A stretch of DNA of 43,353 nt, taken from contig CAZGLO010000026.1 in assembly GCA_964526735.1 (NCBI GenBank), positions 1-43,353 of the forward strand, given 5' to 3'. Position 1 is the first letter of the stretch, and each line of letters starts with the position of its first letter. A model generated the notes under the pieces. The model did no database searches. It saw nothing but the letters and a program-made list of their open reading frames with translations, and was not told the origin of the DNA. Below are positions 33,401-41,237 of this stretch, piece by piece. Both the position numbers and the translations under genes were made by a program. Origin of the DNA: JAAUSY01 sp964526735 (GTDB taxonomy: Bacteria > Chloroflexota > Chloroflexia > Chloroflexales > Chloroflexaceae).

Positions 33401-36400
33401 CCATCAGCGCCGATGGGATACTCTCTTTCACCCCCGCCGACGATGCAAATGGCAGTGCGAATATCACGGTCAAGCTCAAGGACGACGGCGGAACGCCAAA
33501 CGGCGGCAGTGATACCTCAACCGAAGTAAAGTTCACTATCACCGTCAATGCGGTGAACGATGTTCCCTCCTTCACGCCAGGGAGCGATATCACGGTGGAT
33601 GAGGACAGTGGGGAGTATAGCGAGAGCGCATGGGCGACGGCTATCTCCAAAGGCCCGGACAATGAGAGCGGCCAAGCCCTCACCTTTGAGGTCACGAACA
33701 ACACAAATGAAGCGCTTTTTGCCGTCAAACCTGCTATCAGCGCCGATGGGGAGCTTACCTTCACCCCCGCCGCAAATGAACACGGCAGCGCGACGATTAC
33801 CGTTAAGTTGACGGACAGCGAAGGTGGGGAAACCGCGACAGAAGACTTCACCATCACCGTGAACTCGATCAATGACGCGCCTGAGGTGATTGTGCCGCCA
33901 GATACGCAAACGACCGACAAAGATACAGAACTCAAGCTGACAAAAAAAATCAGTGTTAAAGACGTTGACTCGGGAACTCAGCCTGTTGAGGCCACATTGA
34001 CAGCAGAGAAAGGGACGATCACCCTCAAAGCGAGTGCGCTTGGCAATCTTTCCTTTGATATGGGAACTGGTAAAGATGATACCTACGTGATATTCACAGG
34101 GAAGGTGGCCGATGTTGATGAGGCATTGAGCTTTGTGGTCTTCACCCCCAAGTCTGGCTACACTGGCACAGAGGCGAAAATCGACATCATAATCAACGAT
34201 CAAGGCCATTCTGGCAACGGTGGCGAGAAACAAGCAACTGCCACTATCAACATCACGGTTGGTGATGTGGTCGCCGACCCCAACGACCCGCCGGTCAACA
34301 AGGTGCCTGCTGCTCAGACGATAGATAAGAACGGTACCTTGACCCTCTCATCGGGCACGGCCACCGAACTCTCTGTGAGCGACCCTGATGCGGCTGACAA
34401 CGATATCAAGGTGACGCTGTCGGTTGGGAGCGGCACAATCACGCTTGGTGGCGATACCTCAAGCCTCACGGTCTCGGGGGATGGTAGCGCGTCGGTGGAG
34501 CTTGTCGGGACGGTGACCAATATCAACACCGCGCTCGGTGGCACAACCTTCACCCCGCCAACCGACTATGAAGGTACGGTCACCTTCACAATCACGACAG
34601 ATGATCAAGGCTATGTTGGCGACGACGGGGCAAAGACCGACACCGACAGCTTCTCAATCATCGTTGGCAACGGCGGAGGTGACGGCGGAGATACCAACGA
34701 GCCGCCAGTCAACACGGTTCCGGGCTTCCAGACGATAGATGAGAACACCTCGTTGACCTTTGAGGCGGGCGAGGCTACCGAAGTCTCCGTGAGCGACCCC
34801 GATGCGGGTACGAATGACATCCAAGTGACCCTCACCGCGACGCAGGGCACCATAACGCTTGGTGATACATCAGGTCTTTCGTCGGTGGCGGGCAATGGCA
34901 GCGCGGCAATCGCGATGCTTGGCCCGATTACGGCCATCAATGCGGCGCTTGATGGGATGGTCTTCACGCCAACACCGGACTTTGATGGGGCGGCTGGGTT
35001 CACCATCAAGACGGACGACAAAGGCCATACGGGCGATGATGGCAATAAGACCGATCAGGACGACGTTATCATCATTGTGAATGATACGGACGGTGGCGGC
35101 GGAGAAACGATCACCAACAACCCGCCACAGAACCTCCTGCCCGACCCGCAGACCGCCTATAAGAACTACCCGCTGACCTTCTCCGCCGCCAACGGCAACG
35201 CGTTTGGGGTGAGCGATACCGATGCGGGGAGCAACGACATCAAAGTGACGATGCTGATAACCAATGGCCTGGTGACGCTCAGCACCACCAACACGCTGTC
35301 CTTCATCACTGGCGATGGCGATAGCGATGGCAAATTGGCCTTCACCGGCACGGTTGATGCGATGAATGCCGCCTTCAGCGGGATGCAATTCACTCCCGAT
35401 GTCGACTACACCGGCCCAGCGACTATCACCATCACGACCAACGACCAGGGTCATACGGGCGATGACGGGCCAAAGACAGATGAAGACTCCTTGCCAATCA
35501 CGGTGAAGGATGAGAAACCACCGCTTCCGCCGGTGATTGCCGATATCTTCAAGGAGGGCTATCGGAACAGCAATATCGCCTTTGAACCGGTTGATTTCAC
35601 CAGCCGCTTTACCGACACCCGCGGCAAGTCGCTCACCGCCATCAAGATAATGCAGCCCTTGGCGAATGGGGCGTTGTGGCTCGCACGGAGTCCAGTGCAA
35701 CTGGGGCAGGTTATCCCAATAGAAGACGTTGCTGATCTCATCTACAAGCCCGTCCCCAACACCGTGGGCTATGATGAATTTGGGTGGAATGCCACCAATG
35801 GCGAGAAATACTCAGATAACACCGCTGTCGTTTCGCTGACTATCAAGGCCAAGCCCACTGTCTCCGATATTGGGTTTGCCGGAGAGGAAGATACCACCAT
35901 TCCGCTCAGCTCGACTGCCTTCATCACCGGCTTTACCGACCCTGAAGGGCTTGCGCTGAAGGAGGTCAAGATAACCTTGTTGCCAAGCAGCGGGACGCTG
36001 TGGTATAGCGGCACGGTGACGCAAACCCAGGTCGTGCAAGATGAGGTTTTCCCCATCACGGCAACAGGTAATCTCTTCTACAAGCCAGATGCCGATGTGT
36101 ATGGCGAGGACATCTTCGGGTGGAACGGCAGCAATGGGGCAGCATACGCCGCCTCAACCGCCAAGGCGACTATCTCCATCACGCCAACGCAAGACCCGCC
36201 CACCGTGTCGGAAATCAAGCGGTCGGCAGGCCAATATGAGACGGTGACCTTTGATGTGAGCGATTTTGAGGCAAGTTTTGCCGACCCCGACGGCGATAGC
36301 CTCCAAACCGTCAAAATCGTGTCACTGCCAACGCTTGGCACGCTCTCCTTCGACGGCAGTGAGGTCACGGCGGGGGATGAGATCCCTCTGAACGACATCG

Positions 36401-38052
36401 GCAAGCTGACCTATACTTCTGAACAGGATGGCGAGGACAGCTTTGAGTGGAATGGGAGCGATGGGACAGACTATGCAGCAGAGGCGGCGGACGTGGTTAT
36501 TACCATCCGTCCAGGCCCCCCCGTCACGGTGACGCCTACGCCCACCTCGCCCACCACATCAACACCGACCGTCACGCCTGGACCACCAGAAGAGCCTCAA
36601 TTGGAGATAAGGGTGGACAGCCGCGATACCGTTGCACCGGGCGAAGAGGTTGATTATGCCATTAGCTACAACAATAGTAAAGGCACGGCTGACGCAGATA
36701 ATGTTGATATAGTGGTTACTTTGCCAAACTACACCACGTATCTGTCAGATAAGAGCACTGACGGGTGGGCAGAAGGCGATACGGCGGGCACGTACAAGTA
36801 TGCGGTTGGCACGCTGGCGGCGGGTGATGCAGGAGATCCCATCCACTTTGCCGTCCACGTCGATGAGAATGCGCCGGAAGGTGAAGCATTGGAGCTGCTT
36901 GCTATCATTCAAATACAGCAGGAGGAAAAGAGCAGAGACGAGAAAGGGCCGACAGTCGAGAGAGAGCAGCAGTTCCTCTTCCTGCCCATCATCCTGCGCA
37001 GCTCAAGCACTGCTCCTGAAGAGTTTGAGCCTGACCTCGCCATTACGAGTTTCTCGGTCACGCCAGCCAACCCTGCCAAAGGAGCCGCGGCTCAAATCAA
37101 TGCGACTATCACCAATCAGGGGAAAGCCCCAACGGGCGACTTCTGGGTGGATCTCTACATCAGCCCAAGCACACCGCCAACTAAAGCTGGTTCTTCTTGG
37201 AGCGACGTGTGCGGCGTTGACCCGTGTGATGGCATTACGTGGTCTGTCAAAGGCCTTTCGGCGGGCGAGAGCATTGAGCTGACGAGCAGCGCCGAGAGCT
37301 ACTATGGCAGTTATACGCAGTGGACAGGAGGCTTCCGCATCTCTGGCAATCACCACCTTTACCTGCTTGCCGACAGTTGGAATGGCGATGATCCGCTTGG
37401 CGGGGTGCACGAGTCGGATGAGAGCAACAACCTTGCCGATTTGGCCATTACTATCAATGAGAGCGGCAGTGGCACGAACCCCACCCCCACTCCCACCCCG
37501 ATTCCGGATCCGGGTGATGGGCCAGACCTCGTTGTCACCCAGTTCACGGTGTCGCCATCAGACCCTCATGTTGGGCAAGATGCCATGATCACGGTGAAGG
37601 TGAAGAACCAAGGGAACGTTGCAACAGACAGCGATTTCTGGGTTGACTTCTATATCAACCCCAACCCGGTGCCGACCACAGCGGGGAGTTTGTGGTACAA
37701 CGTCTCGCAGATCGACCCACTCCGGGGTATTAGCTGGCTGGTGCGGGGTCTTGCCCCCGGCGAGGAGCGTACGCTTACCAGCACCGAGCAAAGCTACTAC
37801 CAAGACTACACGGCGTGGTGGGGCTACTTTGAGACACCAGGAACGCATGATCTCTACATCTATGTAGACAGTTGGAACGGAAGCGACCCCAATGGCGGGG
37901 TGGATGAGACCAACGAGTCGAATAACCGCTCTGGGCCAGTCCGCATCTCTGTTGGTGAGGCGTCATTACTCACCTCTATGATGCCACACAATGAGCATGA
38001 GGTCTCTGTGGATGACTTCCCGGCCCGGCCACTGCCCACAGAGCGTCCGTAG
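30415..38052 (+). CDS. Giant secreted beta-helix / Ig-like repeat / CARDB adhesin-like protein
   Basis: A 2545-aa exported protein. A signal peptide (YILIGSLFLGALVALVFF, then TRAA) is followed by a right-handed parallel beta-helix of the GGG/GGA polymorphic type (about 38-560) ending in the anchor SPAIDAGDN ... VDLGAYEYN. Four or five cadherin/VCBS-like repeats joined by 'NAVNDAPTF' follow (about 590-1160). A second repeat family starts at NDPPVNKVPA (about 1290-1700), and a third at PPVIADIFKEG (about 1700-2030). A Thr/Pro linker, a DUF11-like domain (about 2062-2180), the FLPIILR motif (about 2190) and two CARDB domains end it. ATG 30415 has AGAAGAGG 6 nt upstream; the frame is open from 30241. 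The likely role is cell-surface adhesion or matrix formation. No LPXTG or dockerin was seen. Confidence 0.85.
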   Translation: MRSQRNSHFRQYILIGSLFLGALVALVFFTAPTRAAGIIYVDADATGTGNGSSWEDAYTDLQAALTTATSGDEIWVAEGVYKPTSGTGCAAPRETNDTCKATFLLKDGFELYGGFEGKETNRNERDWGTHPVTLTGDLNNDNIVDDFDQKRNDDVYHVVTIDTGATATLDGIDITYGNADAGYDNSEGHGHGGGLHHKGTKATIRNVIFDNNRSTRGGGMYAAANSEATLENVQFTTNCATGGYDKGGGLLSEESTLNLTDVYFYDNKGDYGAGMYSASSEVDMQRARFESNGGGAYDQGDGGAIYIIDSQVTIDNALFKENKVGPGNFLRGGAIAVEDECELTADCVGYANTSDIVIRDTTFLKNTTDVGTSNQRRGAAIYVNYAKTTGGSLTVVNSSFLGNVAKNAGGDGGAVFIQNTSASFINTIFAANYSKFNGGAIFAHNVAPFKIYNSTFANNQGNSNHVRSSGSTHLYAYNSIFKDGGLGGTYTLDANTITSEDPEFIRDPEDGLDDTWGTADDDYGDLRLQSTSPAIDAGDNTNLPADSEDLDGDIDTTENIPYDLDGNPRVVNGGTSDTVDLGAYEYNDTVDTPSIVEKGANTPNDTTLRTFEDTMTPSSFVVTPNPADGNVSDFKIVNVISGTLYQSDGTTVINSGDFIKADVAEAGLKFKPALHSTTDGQVSVQASTDGSTASGDIVTGTITIIPVNDAPTLNIPAVTVNEDAGPSKQSVTVAAGPTTAVDEKVGQTLTFTTERKSGSLFAGDFKTEPTVSHTSTTELQFEVNTNMNGEATYEVCAFDDGGTANGGVDKTCTDVKITVNAVNDAPTFDEGDGWENTITLDEGDGSKSYLNFVKNMSVGPVDEGSQEKNFVLSPDLALFTTLPAIDKGTGELTFELAEDANGTATVDVKLKDDGGTANGGQDESTVKSFKIKVNAVNDAPTFTSGGNVAVDEDSGAYSAAWATDISEGAANEDTQTLTFEVTNDNSSLFASGSEPSISADGILSFTPADDANGSANITVKLKDDGGTPNGGSDTSTEVKFTITVNAVNDVPSFTPGSDITVDEDSGEYSESAWATAISKGPDNESGQALTFEVTNNTNEALFAVKPAISADGELTFTPAANEHGSATITVKLTDSEGGETATEDFTITVNSINDAPEVIVPPDTQTTDKDTELKLTKKISVKDVDSGTQPVEATLTAEKGTITLKASALGNLSFDMGTGKDDTYVIFTGKVADVDEALSFVVFTPKSGYTGTEAKIDIIINDQGHSGNGGEKQATATINITVGDVVADPNDPPVNKVPAAQTIDKNGTLTLSSGTATELSVSDPDAADNDIKVTLSVGSGTITLGGDTSSLTVSGDGSASVELVGTVTNINTALGGTTFTPPTDYEGTVTFTITTDDQGYVGDDGAKTDTDSFSIIVGNGGGDGGDTNEPPVNTVPGFQTIDENTSLTFEAGEATEVSVSDPDAGTNDIQVTLTATQGTITLGDTSGLSSVAGNGSAAIAMLGPITAINAALDGMVFTPTPDFDGAAGFTIKTDDKGHTGDDGNKTDQDDVIIIVNDTDGGGGETITNNPPQNLLPDPQTAYKNYPLTFSAANGNAFGVSDTDAGSNDIKVTMLITNGLVTLSTTNTLSFITGDGDSDGKLAFTGTVDAMNAAFSGMQFTPDVDYTGPATITITTNDQGHTGDDGPKTDEDSLPITVKDEKPPLPPVIADIFKEGYRNSNIAFEPVDFTSRFTDTRGKSLTAIKIMQPLANGALWLARSPVQLGQVIPIEDVADLIYKPVPNTVGYDEFGWNATNGEKYSDNTAVVSLTIKAKPTVSDIGFAGEEDTTIPLSSTAFITGFTDPEGLALKEVKITLLPSSGTLWYSGTVTQTQVVQDEVFPITATGNLFYKPDADVYGEDIFGWNGSNGAAYAASTAKATISITPTQDPPTVSEIKRSAGQYETVTFDVSDFEASFADPDGDSLQTVKIVSLPTLGTLSFDGSEVTAGDEIPLNDIGKLTYTSEQDGEDSFEWNGSDGTDYAAEAADVVITIRPGPPVTVTPTPTSPTTSTPTVTPGPPEEPQLEIRVDSRDTVAPGEEVDYAISYNNSKGTADADNVDIVVTLPNYTTYLSDKSTDGWAEGDTAGTYKYAVGTLAAGDAGDPIHFAVHVDENAPEGEALELLAIIQIQQEEKSRDEKGPTVEREQQFLFLPIILRSSSTAPEEFEPDLAITSFSVTPANPAKGAAAQINATITNQGKAPTGDFWVDLYISPSTPPTKAGSSWSDVCGVDPCDGITWSVKGLSAGESIELTSSAESYYGSYTQWTGGFRISGNHHLYLLADSWNGDDPLGGVHESDESNNLADLAITINESGSGTNPTPTPTPIPDPGDGPDLVVTQFTVSPSDPHVGQDAMITVKVKNQGNVATDSDFWVDFYINPNPVPTTAGSLWYNVSQIDPLRGISWLVRGLAPGEERTLTSTEQSYYQDYTAWWGYFETPGTHDLYIYVDSWNGSDPNGGVDETNESNNRSGPVRISVGEASLLTSMMPHNEHEVSVDDFPARPLPTERP

Positions 38053-38124
38053 AAGGGCGATATAGACCTCTGAGGGCCAAAGAATCAGTAGGAAAGACAA
38101 CAGAAGTAAGAGAGATTGAGAGAG
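38053..38124. other. Short spacer after the giant gene
   Basis: This purine-rich stretch after the stop at 38052 contains no ORF or clear site other than the -35-like TTGAGA at 38116-38121, which belongs to the possible promoter described separately. Confidence 0.5.
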
Positions 38125-38142
38125 CGGGGCACACTCTATAAA
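38116..38142 (+). promoter_or_regulatory. Possible promoter embedded in the terminator hairpin
   Basis: TTGAGA (38116-38121) and TATAAA (38137-38142) each match consensus at 5/6, but the 15-bp spacer is short. The -10 falls in the loop of the hairpin at 38125-38159. The gene at 38186 would be the target. Confidence 0.35.
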
Positions 38143-38159
38143 AAGAGGGATGTGCCCCG
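38125..38159 (+). terminator. Hairpin terminator after the giant gene
   Basis: CGGGGCACA (38125-38133) pairs perfectly with TGTGCCCCG (38151-38159). CTCT and AGAG in the loop can add pairs. The sequence after it, TCTTGCTTGC, is only moderately T-rich, so termination may be partial. Confidence 0.6.
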
Positions 38160-38185
38160 TCTTGCTTGCTAGGAATGGAGTAAAT

Positions 38186-39232
38186 GTGGTACATTTGCGA
38201 TATTATGCAACTTATGTGTACCTTGCGACAGTACCAGCATGGGCATTGTTGCATGCATTTTTCGGTGATCGGTGGTGGTGGCTTGCGCTCCTCAATATCG
38301 TCGCATTTTATTTCTTTGTCCCGCTCCCGCTCGCGGTTGTGGTGGCATTTCTCCACCGCCAGCGCGCTTTGTGGGCGGGGGTGATACTCGTGAGTATTAT
38401 CGGGTTCGCCCACTATGGCCACTTACTCATCCCCTCCTTGCCTTTTTCCTCGTCGCCCACTGCGCCAACGCTTTCAGTCACCACCTACAACGTCCTTATC
38501 TCAAACAACCATCCTCAGCGGGTGGTAGAGACGGTACGCGCCACCAATGCCGATGTGGTGTTGCTCCAAGAGCTTAATCAGCCCATCGCCGAAGCTCTCT
38601 GGCAAGAGCTGTCGGAGGCATATCCCTACCAGATCCCCGAACTGCAAACAGGCAAGAGCGGGATGGGGGTGATTAGCCGGTTTCCCCTCCGCCCCCGCCA
38701 CGACATCGTGCTGGAGGAAAGCTGGATCGGGCGGCCACAACTGGTGGAGCTTCTCTTTCATAACACCCCCGTGATATTGCTCAATATCCACGCCACCTCT
38801 CTTGGGCTTGAAAGCCAACCCCACCTCATCCCCACCCCCTCCGACATTAGCCGTACCCTGCGCAAACAACAGCACGAGGCGCGGCTGATCAGTGGGTTTG
38901 CCCACACATCGCGCTCCCCACTGATCGTGGCAGGAGACTTCAACACCAGCGAGTTGAGCGATAGTTATAGCCTCCTCACGCAGCACCTCTCCGACTCGTG
39001 GCGAGAGGTGGGGTGGGCAGGAGGCCACACATTCCCCGGCTTTGGCTTCTCTGGTACAATAGCATCCCACCCCATCACGGTCATTCTCCCGCTGTGGCTG
39101 ATACGCATTGACTACATCTTTCACTCAGACCATTGGAATCCCATCGCCGCGAAGGTTGGGCCGTGGGACACCACCTCAGACCATCGCCCTCTCACGGTTC
39201 ATTTCACCTTTGCAAAGCATCACCGCCGTTAA
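38186..39232 (+). CDS. Membrane-anchored endonuclease/exonuclease/phosphatase family protein
   Basis: A 348-aa protein with N-terminal hydrophobic helices (YVYLATVPAWALLHAFF, LALLNIVAFYFFVPLPLAVV, AGVILVSIIGFAHYG) and then an EEP domain: TTYNVLISNNHPQRV, VVLLQELNQ with Glu129, GMGVISRFPL, NIHATSLGL, AGDFNTSE with Asp251, and TSDHRPL with Asp332-His333. The metal and general-base residues are all present. GTG 38186 is chosen because TGGAG is 5 nt upstream. An in-frame ATG at 38150 lies inside the terminator hairpin and is unlikely. Members with this helix-EEP plan act on phosphodiesters outside or at the membrane. Substrate unknown: nucleic acid, a phospholipid headgroup or a glycan phosphate are all possible. 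Confidence 0.85.
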   Translation: MVHLRYYATYVYLATVPAWALLHAFFGDRWWWLALLNIVAFYFFVPLPLAVVVAFLHRQRALWAGVILVSIIGFAHYGHLLIPSLPFSSSPTAPTLSVTTYNVLISNNHPQRVVETVRATNADVVLLQELNQPIAEALWQELSEAYPYQIPELQTGKSGMGVISRFPLRPRHDIVLEESWIGRPQLVELLFHNTPVILLNIHATSLGLESQPHLIPTPSDISRTLRKQQHEARLISGFAHTSRSPLIVAGDFNTSELSDSYSLLTQHLSDSWREVGWAGGHTFPGFGFSGTIASHPITVILPLWLIRIDYIFHSDHWNPIAAKVGPWDTTSDHRPLTVHFTFAKHHRR

Positions 39233-39258
39233 TATAGAAAGGAGAGTTAGTTATCTTT

Positions 39259-40044
39259 ATGCATACCTCTCTCCATGTCTTGATTGTCGAAGATTCGGAA
39301 TATGCGGCTCGTTTGGTTGGGATAGAGCTCCAACGGTGTGGATATGAAGCAATCATCGAACGTGTGCAGACGGCCAAAGAGATGCAACAAGCGCTTGATG
39401 ACCACCTGTGGGACGTGATTATCCTTGACTACATCATGCCGTTGTTCAGTGGGTCGGAGGCGTTGCAGCTGTTAAAGGAAAACCAGAGTGACATTCCGTG
39501 TATTGTGTTGTCCGGGGCGATAGGTGAAGAGCTGGCCGTGTCGGCGATGAAAGACGGCGCACACGACTACGTGATGAAGGGCAACGTCCGCCGCCTTGTG
39601 CCCATCATCGAGCGCGAACTGCGAGAAGTAGCCAAACGGCGGGAGCAACAGCGTGTCCAGCAGGAGACACAGAAGCGCGAAGCTCTCTACCGCAGTATTA
39701 TCGACCACCAGTTCGAGCCATTGTGCCGATGGCTTCCCAGTGGTACAATAGTCTTTGCTAACCAATCTTGGTATCGCTGGTTTGGGTATGAGCCTACAAT
39801 TCACCCCTTACCAACTCTGTGGTCTCTCCTCGTATATCCAGATAAAGATACATTTGTGGATATGATCCACAAACTCACGCCAGAACGACCCTCAGTATTG
39901 TTTGAAAACACCCTGTTGCAAGCATCGGGAGAACCCATTCGACAACCGTGGAACCACCGTGCCCTCTTCACAGAGGAGGGAGTGCTGTGGATGATCCAAT
40001 CGATCGGGTATCTTTTAGATGTAGAACACAGCACACAAGATTAG
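39259..40044 (+). CDS. Response regulator with REC and PAS-like domains
   Basis: A 261-aa signalling protein. The REC domain (1 to about 122) has the acidic pair in LIVEDSEY (Glu11, Asp12), the phospho-acceptor Asp57 in ILDYIMP, Ser85 in VLSGAIG and Lys107 in YVMKGN. A charged helical linker (REVAKRREQQRVQQETQK) leads to a PAS-like domain (about 145-250) with SGTIVFANQSWYRWFGYEP. No kinase, GGDEF or DNA-binding output follows, so the protein may signal by protein contact or be a shortened sensor. AAGGAGAG lies about 12 nt before ATG 39259, slightly far. No partner histidine kinase is in the window. Confidence 0.85.
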   Translation: MHTSLHVLIVEDSEYAARLVGIELQRCGYEAIIERVQTAKEMQQALDDHLWDVIILDYIMPLFSGSEALQLLKENQSDIPCIVLSGAIGEELAVSAMKDGAHDYVMKGNVRRLVPIIERELREVAKRREQQRVQQETQKREALYRSIIDHQFEPLCRWLPSGTIVFANQSWYRWFGYEPTIHPLPTLWSLLVYPDKDTFVDMIHKLTPERPSVLFENTLLQASGEPIRQPWNHRALFTEEGVLWMIQSIGYLLDVEHSTQD

Positions 40045-40088
40045 TATAGAATAGCAAGAAGTGTAGAAAGGAACCCTCATCTTCCCTC

Positions 40089-41237
40089 ATGATTGAATCA
40101 TTTGAGGCGATGGATCCAACCCAGTTACTTCTCCAATTGCTTATCACCCCTGCCGCAACTATTTTGCTTTGGGTTTCCATAGGCATTGTGGTAGAGCATG
40201 TAGTGCTGCGGTTGCTCTATAAGATTACCGAGCTTACCCCACTTCAATTCGACAAGAAAATGATAGAGGTGTTGCGCGGTGGCGTGACGATCTTCTGGTT
40301 CTCGCTCCTAGGAGTGTATCTCGCCATCCCAAGTATGAATCTTGGGGCACAAACGTTGCTCATCTTTGAGCAGACGGTCATTGGCTTGTTTGTCTTTTCG
40401 CTCGTCGTGGTTACATCGCGGCTGAGCGTTGGTATCATCAGCATATACACCCAACTGAGCGATGTTCCTTCGCTTTCTATCCTGCAGAACATCGTTCGTA
40501 TCATAATCTTTACTGTTGGGTTTTTGTTTATCCTCGATTCTGTGGTTGGGTATGAGATCACGCCTCTCCTTGCCGCCTTTGGCTTTGGTGGTCTTGCTGT
40601 TTCGCTGGCCTTGCAAGACACACTGATGAACCTCTTCTCTGGGATACAGCTCACGGTGACAAGACGGGTACGGACGGGGAACTATGTGGCGCTCAGCAGT
40701 GGCGTTGAGGGTTATGTGACCGACATCAACTGGCATAGCACCAAGCTCCGCCACTGGAACAACAATATGATCATCATCCCCAACACACAAATGACCTCTG
40801 CGATGATCACCAACTATGACGACCCCAATTCTGTCTTGCTGACATGGGTCGATGTTGGGGTGAGCTACGATAGCGATCTTGCCTATGTTGAAGAGGTCTC
40901 AAAAGATGTGATGCGCGAGGTGTTGCGTGAATATCCCGCGGACGCGGTGGTAGAGGATGACACATTTGTCCGATATAACACCTTCGACGACTCAAGTATC
41001 AATTTCGGGGTGTTTTTCTATGCACGCAATCGGGTCAGCCAGTTTTTGGTCAAGCATGAGTTTATCAAGCGGCTGCACCAACGGTACAAAGAAGAGGGTA
41101 TTGAGATTCCCTTCCCCATACGCACCCTTCACACCAAGGCACCTGTTCAAATTGAACGGTTCGCTCATGAGCTGAATGCGTCGAATGGGTTTACAGGGAA
41201 AGGGAATGAGACACCAGGACAGGGGGATGCATCGTGA
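40089..41237 (+). CDS. MscS family mechanosensitive ion channel
   Basis: A 382-aa channel with about five membrane helices. The last, ITPLLAAFGFGGLAVSLAL, is the pore-lining TM3-type helix and is followed by QDTLMNLFSGIQL. The soluble beta domain has VRTGNYVAL, GVEGYVTDINWHSTKLR and NMIIIPNTQM, classical MscS signatures. The C-terminal alpha/beta domain ends in GIEIPFPIRTLH. A Gly/Gln-rich tail follows. Such channels open on membrane tension and release solutes during osmotic downshock. ATG 40089 has a poorly spaced AAGGAA upstream. The stop overlaps the next start as GTGA, implying coupled translation with the propeller lipoprotein. Confidence 0.92.
   Translation: MIESFEAMDPTQLLLQLLITPAATILLWVSIGIVVEHVVLRLLYKITELTPLQFDKKMIEVLRGGVTIFWFSLLGVYLAIPSMNLGAQTLLIFEQTVIGLFVFSLVVVTSRLSVGIISIYTQLSDVPSLSILQNIVRIIIFTVGFLFILDSVVGYEITPLLAAFGFGGLAVSLALQDTLMNLFSGIQLTVTRRVRTGNYVALSSGVEGYVTDINWHSTKLRHWNNNMIIIPNTQMTSAMITNYDDPNSVLLTWVDVGVSYDSDLAYVEEVSKDVMREVLREYPADAVVEDDTFVRYNTFDDSSINFGVFFYARNRVSQFLVKHEFIKRLHQRYKEEGIEIPFPIRTLHTKAPVQIERFAHELNASNGFTGKGNETPGQGDAS

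Noticed and set aside
32958..35700. Several 140-325 codon minus-strand frames under the giant gene
   Set aside because: They mirror the repeated Ig-like modules and show the same period as the sense repeats, with no independent motifs.
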